Positions 46,337-54,527 of a stretch of DNA of 64,000 nucleotides are shown here, piece by piece; within the stretch, counting starts at the first letter, position 1; every line of letters begins with the position of its first letter. The stretch is from Croceicoccus hydrothermalis (GTDB lineage: Bacteria; Pseudomonadota; Alphaproteobacteria; Sphingomonadales; Sphingomonadaceae), in NCBI RefSeq assembly GCF_022378335.1, contig NZ_JAIQCI010000007.1:1-64000 (forward strand), written 5' to 3'. The notes beneath the pieces were generated by a model. That model worked only from the letters and a program-made list of their open reading frames with translations, was not told the DNA's origin and did no database searches. The position numbers and the translations under genes were made by a program.

Positions 46337-48216
46337 CGCCATCGGACGTATCGACGCCGGTTAAAAGCGGTTTGCTGGCTCGCCAGCTTCGCAAGTCCTC
46401 CAAAGGTGACGGGCTCGACGTGGGCAGGCTCCTCGAGATGGTCGATCAGGCCTATGGCGAGCTGGACCTCGAGCGTCGGCGCAGCGAGCGGGCGAATCGA
46501 CTCATGGCGAGCGAACTGGAAGCCGCCATGGCCGAGAGCGCCCTGCAATCGCTTCGGTTCAAGCTGGCCCTGGACAATATGCAGGACGGCCTCGCGATGT
46601 ATGATGGCGACGGGCGGCTTGTGGTCGCCAACCGCCGCTTCGCCGAAATCTATGAAATCGCGATCGAGGACTGTCGGACGGGGACGCCCATTGCCGACCT
46701 GCTCGATCTCAGCGCCGAACTCCGACGTCGACCGAAACGATCGCGCGACGATCTGAGGCGGGAACATCTGCGCGGCCCCTGGTCCACTGCCACGGTTTTC
46801 GAACAGGAATGGAACGAGGGGCGGCGCATTCGCGTGTCGCGAAACCCCATTCAGGGCGGCGGGTTTCTGGAAACCGTCGTCGATCGTACGGACAGCTACA
46901 AGGCCGAACGTTACATCCTTCACCTCGCCCGTCACGATCCGCTGACGGACCTTCCCAATCGTATTTTCATGCGAGAACGGATGGAGGATCTGGCGCGCGA
47001 CCGAAGAGGTGACACCCGTTGCGCGGTTCTGTGTCTCGATCTCGATAGGTTCAAGGACGTCAATGACGTGCTCGGTCACGGTGTGGGCGATAAGCTCCTC
47101 ATCGACGTTGCCGGACGGCTTGCCAAGAACGTACGCGAAAGTGATCTGGTCGTCCGCCTTGGTGGCGACGAGTTCGCGGTTATTCAGCATTCTGCCGGAT
47201 CGAAGCGCGACGTCGGCATTCTGTGCGATCGATTGATCGCAGCCTTGTCCGAACCTTTCCACATCGACGATCAGGTCATCCGGATCGGGTCGAGTATCGG
47301 CGTTCGTTTCGTCAGCGCGAGGGATCTCGATCCCGACGTGACGCTGAACGAGGCCGATGCGGCGCTTTACGCGGCGAAGGCTGCCGGGCGGGGAACCTGG
47401 AAAGCGTTTAACGCGCAGATGGGGCGCGACCTCAGCCGGCGTCGCGAGCTCGAGCAGGATCTTCGTACGGCGATCGATCGTGATCAGTTCGTCATGCACT
47501 ATCAACCGCAGATCGACACTCGTACGCAGCGTATCTACGGGTTCGAGGCGCTGGTCCGATGGAACCATCCGCATCGCGGGCTGGTCGCTCCCGACGAATT
47601 TATCCCTGTCTGTGAAGAAACCGGTTTGATCAATAGGCTTGGCGAAGTTCTGTTGCGTAAAGCCTGTACCGATGCGGCGAGTTGGCCGGACGATATTACA
47701 TTGGCCGTCAATGTTTCTGCGGTCCAATTCAGATTTGGCAATCTGCCACAGATCATCTCCGCTGCGCTTTCCTCCGCGAATTTGGCTGGTTCTCGGCTCG
47801 AGCTTGAAATCACCGAAGGCGTTGTCGTCGAAAAGCCGCGCAATGTGCTTCGGCAACTTCGTGCGATCAAGAAACTCGGCGTCAAGATCTCGCTGGATGA
47901 TTTCGGGAATGGATATTCCTCGCTAAGCTACGTGCGCAACCTCCCCTTCGATCGCGTCAAGATCGATCGTTCGTTCATCAAAGACCTCGAATCGCAGAAG
48001 GAATGCCTGGCGATCGTGCGGGCCGTTGCAGGCATGTGCGGTGGTTTGGGCATTCAGTGTACCGCCGAGGGGGTCGAAAATGAGGAGCAACTGAGGATCC
48101 TGAACTCGGAAAGTTTCAACAGCGTTCAAGGTTTTCTCTTCAGCCCCGCGGTGCCTGCCGATGAGGTTATGACGCTCATTTCCTCCGGCATCGGCGTGCA
48201 GGTTCGTGCCGCGTGA
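46333..48216 (+). CDS. PAS-GGDEF-EAL cyclic-di-GMP protein
   Basis: A 627-residue cytoplasmic regulator. A short coiled region (about 25-75) precedes a PAS-like domain (LDNMQDGLAMYDGDGRLVVAN, about 80-185). The GGDEF domain has GGDEF at 277-281 with an RESD inhibitory site at 268-271, and the EAL domain shows FEALVRW, LAVNVSAVQF, LDDFGNGYSS and KIDRSFI. Both activities look intact, with product inhibition of the cyclase. The TTG start overlaps the FIST stop, making translation dependent on that gene. It probably relays the FIST signal into biofilm or motility control. Confidence 0.93.
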   Translation: MTPSDVSTPVKSGLLARQLRKSSKGDGLDVGRLLEMVDQAYGELDLERRRSERANRLMASELEAAMAESALQSLRFKLALDNMQDGLAMYDGDGRLVVANRRFAEIYEIAIEDCRTGTPIADLLDLSAELRRRPKRSRDDLRREHLRGPWSTATVFEQEWNEGRRIRVSRNPIQGGGFLETVVDRTDSYKAERYILHLARHDPLTDLPNRIFMRERMEDLARDRRGDTRCAVLCLDLDRFKDVNDVLGHGVGDKLLIDVAGRLAKNVRESDLVVRLGGDEFAVIQHSAGSKRDVGILCDRLIAALSEPFHIDDQVIRIGSSIGVRFVSARDLDPDVTLNEADAALYAAKAAGRGTWKAFNAQMGRDLSRRRELEQDLRTAIDRDQFVMHYQPQIDTRTQRIYGFEALVRWNHPHRGLVAPDEFIPVCEETGLINRLGEVLLRKACTDAASWPDDITLAVNVSAVQFRFGNLPQIISAALSSANLAGSRLELEITEGVVVEKPRNVLRQLRAIKKLGVKISLDDFGNGYSSLSYVRNLPFDRVKIDRSFIKDLESQKECLAIVRAVAGMCGGLGIQCTAEGVENEEQLRILNSESFNSVQGFLFSPAVPADEVMTLISSGIGVQVRAA

Positions 48217-48301
48217 ATGGCCGACCGGCGAAGTTGCCGGCCGGATGCGCAACGCTGCCTGCCTAAGGACTGCGTGCGGGCGGGGGCGGCCTTGGCGCCC
48301 C

Positions 48302-49173
48302 TCATTCGGGTTCGTAGAGGCCGAGATACACATGCGCTACGAGTAAGTCCGCCGCAACCTCTTCGGGGTCTTGCAGATAGTGGATGAGAAGCGGTTGCTC
48401 GGAAACTTGCAGGTTTTCCTCGACCGCGGTCCTGTAGAGCGCATCGGCCGAGACATGGATCCTGTCGTAGTCGCCATAGTGGATCATCTGCAGGGCCGGA
48501 CCGCCCTCATGGCTGATAACCGAGATCTGTTCATCGGGATCGATGGAAACGCTCGTGGAAACAGCGCAATCGAACCGGCAATGCGGCGGCGCAATTTCTC
48601 GCGGATCGTCGTGGGGTATTCCGTAAAGCCCGGTTATGGCTTCCGGACCCGCGCGTTCGATGACATGGGTTACCAACCGTTCAAAGCCGGCATTCAACTC
48701 CGCATAATCGCCCACATTGCGGACCGCCATCAGGCGTAGCGGAGCGACAGAGGTAATCCGGATCGTCAAGGGCGGCGAAACGCTGTCCGTTTGTTCGGGA
48801 ACAGAGAGCCTCTCTTCGGCCTGTTTGCGACGGATGGGATCATCACGAAGCTGCGATGGCGTCGCATCGGTTCGGCCTTTGATCGCGCGCGGGCGAAGGC
48901 CTGGCTCGTGGCGTAGCCGCTTTGGCTCACCGCATCGAGGATCGACCGGTCGAGAAGGGGCAGGGCACCGCCAAGACGGACGCGCGCAACCGCGCTTCCC
49001 ACGGATTCGCCGGTCATCACGCGAAAGATGCGATGGAAATGAAAAGGCGAAAGAGCGGCGGCCGAGGCCAGTTCGGACAAAGAGGGCGGCAGACCGGCCG
49101 CTGTCTTCTGTTCCAGCAACGCGATGGCGCGCTCGATCCGTTCCGCATAACCCACAGTGCTACTTACCTGCAT
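48302..49173 (-). pseudogene. AraC-GyrI-like regulator, frameshifted
   Basis: The first part (from ATG 49173) is an AraC-type double HTH: ALSPFHFHRIFRVMTGESVG and AVSQSGYATSQAFARA. The frame is lost near 48880-48893, in a GC-alternating run, just where the second HTH ends; the alternative frame continues as GRTDATPSQLRDDPIRRKQA and then a full GyrI-like ligand domain (RITSVAPLRLMAVRNVGDY to 48302). Joined, these give the usual one-chain AraC-GyrI architecture of about 290 residues. As written, the HTH half would end with an unrelated tail. A TTG internal start for the GyrI half is possible. Confidence 0.75.
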
Positions 49174-49177
49174 GTCG

Positions 49178-49534
49178 TCACTCCCTTCGATGCCTTTCTA
49201 CGGTAGTGATTATGGCCCGTCGTTCCCGATCTTGCTGATGTCGCTCCTGAACCGCAGAACAGCCCCCGCTTTCCTCGCAAGTCACCCATTGGCGAAAATC
49301 CGCCTTTGCGAGGATGGTCGCCTCAGAAACCTCCCCACGCGAGAGGCTCATCGCGAATGCCGTCGATCGGGGCGATTGGAAGGCAGGGCGCCATTTCGGC
49401 GGCTTGCCGATGACGGATCCGCCGCGATACCCGAAAAACACGGCATCCGACAATGCGAGCAGAATGGCCGCCATCGCCAGTTTCGTAACAAAGCGAAATC
49501 GCGCGGATTTCGGCACGGCGCGGGAAATGGGCAT
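49178..49534 (-). CDS. Hypothetical short protein with one membrane segment
   Basis: A reading of 118 residues from an ATG at 49534 with GGAGA upstream. It has one hydrophobic segment (LAMAAILLALSDAVFFGY) followed by basic, low-complexity sequence that does not resemble a folded domain. The beginning resembles the start of DUF4173/DUF4153-type membrane proteins, so it may be a truncated remnant. It ends five bases before the AraC gene start. Weak evidence only. Confidence 0.3.
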   Translation of the reverse strand: MPISRAVPKSARFRFVTKLAMAAILLALSDAVFFGYRGGSVIGKPPKWRPAFQSPRSTAFAMSLSRGEVSEATILAKADFRQWVTCEESGGCSAVQERHQQDRERRAIITTVERHRRE

Positions 49535-49809
49535 GGTCTGTCTCCATCTGTTCGCCCCTTTCCTGCCCGCATCGGATGTGGGCCGGGGTGCGATAGCGAT
49601 GTGCAGCCCGTGCCCATATCGTGCAGATTTCGTGCAGGGCGGGCGGCGGCGCCGAAAGGATGCTTGCGCCGCCCGCATATCGTCATTTCGAACGAGGCCA
49701 TGCGCCGCGCGTTTTTTGCGATTGTCGCGGTTTGAAAACCGGCTAAACAGGCGCGATGCAGGCTGGCCGGGCGGAGATGTGCCGCTGGAGCCTGGGAGTT
49801 CAAGGCCCG

Positions 49810-51396
49810 ATGCTATTCGACAGGGTAAAGCCGCTCGACGCGATTCTCGTCACGGCTGAGAAGAAATCGTTAAAACGCACGCTTGGCCCGATACAGCTCA
49901 TGCTGTTCGGGATCGGCTGTATCATTGGCACGGGTATCTTCGTGCTCACCGCTGCCGGCGCACAGAAGGCAGGGCCGGGGCTGATGCTGGCCTTCGTGAT
50001 CGCCGGGCTCGTGTGCGTGGTCGCCGCGCTCTGCTATGCCGAAATCGCGGCGATGATCCCGGTCGCGGGGTCGGCCTATACCTATTCCTATGCGACGGTG
50101 GGCGAATTGCTGGCCTGGACAGTGGGATGGGCGCTGATCCTCGAATATGCGATTGCCGCATCGGCGGTGTCGGTGGGTTGGTCCGGCTATTTCAGCGGGA
50201 CGATACTGAACGAGTTTTTCGGGATACAATTGCCCCGATGGCTGGCGGCGGGGCCATTGGCACTGGGCGGGGAGCCGGGGGGGTTCGTCAACCTGCCCGC
50301 CATGTTCATCGCGCTTCTGATCACCGGTCTGCTCATGCTCGGCACGAGCGAGAGCGCGCGGGTCAATGCCGTGCTCGTCGCGATCAAGGTGGCCGCGCTC
50401 ACGATCTTCATCGCGCTTACCTTCACGAGCCCCGAATTCGATGTCGGTCGCTTCAACCCGTTCCTGCCCGCGGGGTTGATGGGGCCGGGCGGTTCCGGCG
50501 TCGGCGCGGTGGGCGCGGCGGCGACGATCTTCTTCGCCTATGTGGGCTTCGACGCGGTATCCACCGCGGCCGAGGAAACCCGCAATCCGCAGCGTAACGT
50601 TCCGATCGGTCTGGTCGGTTCGCTCCTGTTCTGCACCATATTCTACGTCCTTGTGGCCGCAGGCGCGATCGGCACCATCGGCGGGCAGCCGATCATGGGG
50701 CCGGGCGGCATTCCGTTCCCCGCGGGGTCCGAGGAGCTTGCCCGCCAATGCGCGCTGCCGCAACACGCCGCCGCGCTCGTCTGTTCGGACGAGGCACTCG
50801 CCCATGTCCTACGCCAGATCGGGTTTTCGGGTGTGGGCAACATGCTGGGTATCGCGGCGTTCCTCGCGCTGCCGTCGGTGATCCTCGTGCTGCTGTTTGC
50901 GCAGACCCGCATCTTTTTCGTGATGAGCCGTGACGGATTGCTGCCCGAGATTTTGTCGAGGGTGCATCCCCGGTGGAACACGCCCCATGTGGTCACGGCG
51001 ATCACCGGCATCATCGTCGCGGTTGGCTCCGCATTTTTTCCGGTGGGCGCGCTTGCCGATATTGCCAATGCGGGCACGCTTTACGCCTTTTTGATGGTGG
51101 CGGTGGCGGTCATGATGCTGCGCCGGCGCGATCCCGAACGGCAACGGCATTTCCGCGTGCCGGCGCTCTGGCTCATCGGTCCGGCGACGATCCTGGGGTG
51201 TGCGTTTCTGTTTCTCAACCTCCCGGCAGAGGCGATGCTGGTCCTGCCGGTGTGGTCGGTTATCGGGCTGGTCCTGTATTTCGGCTACAGCCGCCGGCGC
51301 AGTGCGGTCGGCCGCGGCGTGATGGAGGCGCATGAAACCGGATATGCCGATATGTCCCCGCATCTTCCCGGCGTGGACGAGGGCCGCGAACCATAG
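49810..51396 (+). CDS. APC-family amino acid permease
   Basis: A 528-residue, 12-14-helix amino acid/polyamine permease of the cationic amino acid transporter kind. Marks: FGIGCIIGTGIFVLTAAGA in helix 1, YAEIAAMIPVAGSAYTYSYATVGE in helix 3, FFAYVGFDAVSTAAEETRNPQRN near 250, and FAQTRIFFVMSRDGLLP. It lies in the inner membrane and should take up an amino acid with a proton. The ATG at 49810 opens the conserved N-terminus. It stands alone, with a two-sided stem-loop behind it. Confidence 0.92.
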   Translation: MLFDRVKPLDAILVTAEKKSLKRTLGPIQLMLFGIGCIIGTGIFVLTAAGAQKAGPGLMLAFVIAGLVCVVAALCYAEIAAMIPVAGSAYTYSYATVGELLAWTVGWALILEYAIAASAVSVGWSGYFSGTILNEFFGIQLPRWLAAGPLALGGEPGGFVNLPAMFIALLITGLLMLGTSESARVNAVLVAIKVAALTIFIALTFTSPEFDVGRFNPFLPAGLMGPGGSGVGAVGAAATIFFAYVGFDAVSTAAEETRNPQRNVPIGLVGSLLFCTIFYVLVAAGAIGTIGGQPIMGPGGIPFPAGSEELARQCALPQHAAALVCSDEALAHVLRQIGFSGVGNMLGIAAFLALPSVILVLLFAQTRIFFVMSRDGLLPEILSRVHPRWNTPHVVTAITGIIVAVGSAFFPVGALADIANAGTLYAFLMVAVAVMMLRRRDPERQRHFRVPALWLIGPATILGCAFLFLNLPAEAMLVLPVWSVIGLVLYFGYSRRRSAVGRGVMEAHETGYADMSPHLPGVDEGREP

Positions 51397-51422
51397 GCGG
51401 CGCGGCGTCGGGCGCACGGCCT

Positions 51423-51455
51423 AAATGGACGAAGCGCAGCCGCTGCCGTCCATTT
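51423..51455. terminator. Probable bidirectional terminator
   Basis: AAATGGACG (51423-51431) pairs with CGTCCATTT (51447-51455), with inner GCAGC/GCTGC pairing around a tight loop. The stem ends in A/T triplets on both sides, suiting both convergent transcripts (permease from the left, modC from the right). There is no long T run. Confidence 0.6.
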
Positions 51456-51474
51456 CCCGCCCGCGCAACGCCGC

Positions 51475-52116
51475 CTATTCCCGCGCCGTTCGCCCCATCG
51501 TGACAGTCACCCCGGTCAGCCGTGCAATCTCGTCCGGGTGGTGGCTTACGTAGAGGATGGGCACGGGAAGCGTATCGCGAATGCGTTCGATCACGGTGAG
51601 GATGTCGTCGCGCCGGGCCGGATCGATCGCGGCCAGCGGTTCGTCCAGCAGCAGGAACCGCGGCGCCGAAAGCAGCGCCCGCCCGATGGCCACGCGCTTT
51701 GCCTCCCCACCTGAAAGCGTCGCGGGCCAGCGGTCGAGCAAATGGCCGATCCCAAGAAAATCGGTCACCTCGCCGCGCGTCATCCATCGCTCGCCTTCAT
51801 TTCGCAGCGCTTCGCCATAGGTGAGATTGGCGGACACGCGATAATGAGGGAAGAGTCGATTTTCCTGAAAGACGTAGCCGGCCCGGCGTCGCTCCGGCGG
51901 GAGGTCGATGCCGGCGGCGGCGTCGAACAATACGGTCTCGCCCACCGCGATGCGCCCCTGTATCGGTCGGCGCAATCCCGCGATACAATTGAGCGCGCTG
52001 GTCTTGCCCACGCCAGAGAAGCCGGTGAGCGCAATCAGCGCCGCGCCGCTGGCGATGCGTAGGGTGGTGGGTGCCGCGCCGCCGTTGGCAAAGGCGATAT
52101 CGACGTCAAAGGACAT
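51475..52116 (-). CDS. modC: Molybdate ABC transporter ATPase (short form)
   Basis: An ABC ATPase of 213 residues that powers molybdate uptake. Walker A is GFSGVGKTS near 32-40, the Q-loop YVFQENRLFPH, the signature LSGGEAKRVAIGRAL, Walker B FLLLDEPLAAID, and the switch histidine in LYVSHHPDE. Usual ModC proteins have about 350 residues; this one stops after the ATPase domain and lacks the C-terminal TOBE/Mop molybdate-binding domain. Its start overlaps the modB stop by 11 bases. It is the last gene of modABC. Confidence 0.92.
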   Translation of the reverse strand: MSFDVDIAFANGGAAPTTLRIASGAALIALTGFSGVGKTSALNCIAGLRRPIQGRIAVGETVLFDAAAGIDLPPERRRAGYVFQENRLFPHYRVSANLTYGEALRNEGERWMTRGEVTDFLGIGHLLDRWPATLSGGEAKRVAIGRALLSAPRFLLLDEPLAAIDPARRDDILTVIERIRDTLPVPILYVSHHPDEIARLTGVTVTMGRTARE

Positions 52117-52807
52117 GCGTGTTGCCCGCCCCCGTCCGGCGGATCAGCCATTCGGACAGCATCAAGGCGCCAACCGAAAGCACCACCGACGCGATTGCAA
52201 GCCGCGTCACCGCCGCCTCTGCCCCCGGCACCTGCAACCCGCTATAGATCGCGAGCGGGAGCGTTTGCGTCTCGCCCGGAATATTGGAGGCGAAGGTGAT
52301 CGTCGCCCCGAATTCGCCCAAGGACCGTGCAAAGCCGAGCACCGTCCCCGCCAGAATGCCCGGCATCGAAAGCGGAAGCGTGACCGTTGCGAACGCGCGC
52401 CACCGCGTCGCACCGAGCGTGCGCGCCGCATCGACGACACGCCGGTCGACCGCCTCGATCGAAAGGCGCATCGCGCGCACCATCAACGGAAGCGCCATCA
52501 CCGCCGCCGCCAAAGCCGCCCCGGTCCAGCGAAAGACGAAACCGATACCGAACTGCGCTTGCAGCCACGCCCCGACCGGCCCCGTCGGGCCGAGCACGAT
52601 TAGCAGGATCCACCCCGTCACCACCGGCGGAACCACCAGCGGCAAATGCACCGCGGCATCGAGCACGACCCGGCCCGCAAACCGCCCCCGCGCCAGCAGC
52701 CACGCCAGCGCATAGGCAACGGGCAGCGTGGCGATCATCGCCACCGCACTGACCCTTAGCGAAAGCGCGATCACCTCCCATTCGGCGGGGGAAAGCCAGG
52801 CCGTCAT
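52106..52807 (-). CDS. modB: Molybdate ABC transporter permease
   Basis: An inner-membrane permease of 233 residues with about five or six helices. The ABC permease EAA-loop region is visible as DAARTLGATRWRAFATVTLPLSMPG, with HLPLVVPPVVTGW and FARSLGEFGATITFASNI, all typical of ModB. I chose the ATG at 52807, which overlaps the modA stop by four bases (ATGA). A longer upstream frame only overlaps modA. Confidence 0.95.
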   Translation of the reverse strand: MTAWLSPAEWEVIALSLRVSAVAMIATLPVAYALAWLLARGRFAGRVVLDAAVHLPLVVPPVVTGWILLIVLGPTGPVGAWLQAQFGIGFVFRWTGAALAAAVMALPLMVRAMRLSIEAVDRRVVDAARTLGATRWRAFATVTLPLSMPGILAGTVLGFARSLGEFGATITFASNIPGETQTLPLAIYSGLQVPGAEAAVTRLAIASVVLSVGALMLSEWLIRRTGAGNTHVL

Positions 52808-53568
52808 CGCGGCGGCGAGAAGCCATGCGCGCGAAGGATTGCCTGCCCCTCCGCGCCGGTCAGGAAATCGAGGAACGCCGCCGCGTCGCCATTGCGCGAT
52901 TGCGTGGTAAGCGCGGCAGGATAGCGGATCGGCGGGTGGCTCGATGTCGGAAACCGGGCCACGATCCGCACTCTGTCCGATGCCGCCGCATCGGTGGTGT
53001 ATGTGATGCCAAGAGGCGCGGCCCCGCGTTCGACGAGCGCCAGCGCGGCGCGCACGTTTTGCGAAGGTGCGATCCGATGCGCCATGCCATCCCAAAGGCC
53101 CATCGCCGCGACCGCGGCACGCCCATACCGGCCCGCCGGAACCGTAACCGGATCGGCCATCGCGATCCGGCCGGTCGTGCCCAGCGCATCCGAAAGCGCG
53201 CCCGGATCACGCAGATCGACGGCCTCTGCATCATCAGCACGCGCAATCAGCACCAGCGTATTCCCGGCGATGATGCGCCTGCTCTCTACCCGGATATGGC
53301 CGCCTTGTTGCAGCACATCCATCCATTCCCCATCCGCCGACACGAACAGATCGGCGGGCGCGCCCTGCTGCACCTGCCGGGCGAGCGCGGAACTTGCCGC
53401 AAATGACAGGACGGGCCGCGCATGTCCGCGCGCGGCCCAGCCATCCGCCGCCGCGGACATCGCCTCGGTCATGCTCGATGCGGCAAGGACGACTGGCCCC
53501 GTGGCGGGGGCGGCGTTGCAGGCCGCGATGAGCGCGCAGGCGAAAAGGGCGAAAACGGCGCGAAGCAT
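52804..53568 (-). CDS. modA: Molybdate-binding periplasmic lipoprotein
   Basis: The substrate-binding component, 254 residues. A signal peptide ends in a lipobox (LIAAC, Cys17), so it is membrane-anchored. ModA marks: VVLAASSMTEAM, FAASSALARQVQQGAPADLFVSAD, NTLVLIA, AMADPVTVPAGRYG and LGITYTTDA. It binds molybdate in the periplasm and delivers it to ModB. It heads the modABC operon and is divergent from the ModE-like gene across 70 bases with a TATAT-N6-ATATA dyad. Confidence 0.94.
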   Translation of the reverse strand: MLRAVFALFACALIAACNAAPATGPVVLAASSMTEAMSAAADGWAARGHARPVLSFAASSALARQVQQGAPADLFVSADGEWMDVLQQGGHIRVESRRIIAGNTLVLIARADDAEAVDLRDPGALSDALGTTGRIAMADPVTVPAGRYGRAAVAAMGLWDGMAHRIAPSQNVRAALALVERGAAPLGITYTTDAAASDRVRIVARFPTSSHPPIRYPAALTTQSRNGDAAAFLDFLTGAEGQAILRAHGFSPPR

Positions 53569-53578
53569 GGCGCAAAGC

Positions 53579-53594
53579 TATATCCGCGCATATA
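53579..53594. promoter_or_regulatory. Candidate ModE operator
   Basis: TATAT (53579-53583) and ATATA (53590-53594) form perfect 5-base arms around CCGCGC. It sits 10 bases from the modA start and 44 bases from the ModE-like start, in the divergent promoter. Known ModE sites are AT-rich dyads with TATAT arms, so this position and sequence fit, though the spacing is not the classical one. Confidence 0.55.
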
Positions 53595-53638
53595 CAGATC
53601 GTCGAGCGTGCATTTGCACTCTTGCGGCAGGAGAGGTC

Positions 53639-53986
53639 ATGCGCGTCAAGGTCAAGGTTCAGATCTATTGCGGCGATGCCATCGCCATGGGGCCGGGCAA
53701 GGCCGCGCTCCTCGACGCGATCGGGCGTGATGGGTCCATTTCGGCCGCCGCCCGCGCCATGGGGATGAGTTACCGGCGCGCGTGGATGCTGGTCGATACG
53801 ATGAACCGCTGTTTCGCGCAGCCGCTTGTCGCGACGCGGCCCGGCGGGGGCGCGGATCTGACGGCGGACGGGGCGGCGGTGCTCGGCGCCTATCGCGCTA
53901 TGGTTGCGCAGGTGGAAGGCGCGGCGGCGCCGCCTGGCCCCATCGCGCGGCGGTTGCGCGACGCGCCACTCGCACCGGCCGGATAA
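53639..53986 (+). CDS. ModE-type winged-helix regulator, DNA-binding domain only
   Basis: A 115-residue protein equal to the N-terminal domain of ModE. The LysR-like HTH reads KAALLDAIGRDGSISAAARAMGMSYRRAW with LVDTMNRCF, and a wing region TRPGGGADLTADG. The ATG at 53639 has GCAGGAGAGG upstream. The two Mop domains that bind molybdate in the classical 260-residue ModE are missing. It is divergent from modABC and convergent with moaB, with 13 bases between. It probably represses modABC; how it senses molybdate is unclear. Confidence 0.9.
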   Translation: MRVKVKVQIYCGDAIAMGPGKAALLDAIGRDGSISAAARAMGMSYRRAWMLVDTMNRCFAQPLVATRPGGGADLTADGAAVLGAYRAMVAQVEGAAAPPGPIARRLRDAPLAPAG

Positions 53987-53999
53987 CCGTGCCGAGGGT

Positions 54000-54527
54000 T
54001 CACCGTTCCATCAGCCGCGGCATGAGCTGCACGAAATTGCAGGGGCGGTTGCGCGCGTCGAGCTGTTCGGCGAGGATGCCGTCCCACCCGTCCTTCACCG
54101 CGCCGTTCGATCCGGGCAGCGCGAAGATATAGGTCGATTGCGCCACCACCGCGCAGGCGCGCGATTGCACCGTGCTGGTCCCGATGGTCTTGAAGCTGAG
54201 CCAGCGGAACAGTTCGCCGAAACCGGGGATGTCCTTCGTCTTTACCCGGTCGAGCGCTTCTGGCGTGACGTCCCGGCCGGTGAGGCCGGTGCCGCCCGTA
54301 ATGATAACCGCGTCCACATCCGCCCGCCCGATCCAGATCTGCAAGCCTGCGGTGATGAGCGCGGCATCGTCCTTCATGATCGTTCGGTCGGCAAGAATAT
54401 GGCCGGCCGCCTCGATCCGCTGTGCCAGTATGTCGCCGGAGCTATCCTCGTCCGGCCCGCGTGTATCCGATACGGTCAGCAGCGCAATGCGGACAGGTTT
54501 GAACGCGCGCGTTTCGTCAATTGCCAC
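54000..54527 (-). CDS. moaB: Molybdenum cofactor biosynthesis protein B
   Basis: A 175-residue MoaB/MogA-type protein, which acts on molybdopterin adenylylation in molybdenum cofactor synthesis. Marks: RIALLTVSDTRGPDEDSSGDI, AVIITGGTGLTGRDVTPEAL and the substrate-loop segment IFALPGSNGAVKDGWDGIL. I chose the GTG at 54527 after GGAGCGG; it overlaps the stop of the lytic transglycosylase gene by 11 bases. Neighbourhood with modABC supports the assignment. Confidence 0.94.
   Translation of the reverse strand: MAIDETRAFKPVRIALLTVSDTRGPDEDSSGDILAQRIEAAGHILADRTIMKDDAALITAGLQIWIGRADVDAVIITGGTGLTGRDVTPEALDRVKTKDIPGFGELFRWLSFKTIGTSTVQSRACAVVAQSTYIFALPGSNGAVKDGWDGILAEQLDARNRPCNFVQLMPRLMER

Noticed and set aside
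48217-48301. GC-rich stem-loops between the GGDEF-EAL gene and the AraC remnant as terminators
   Set aside because: The stems are short and no T run follows on either strand.
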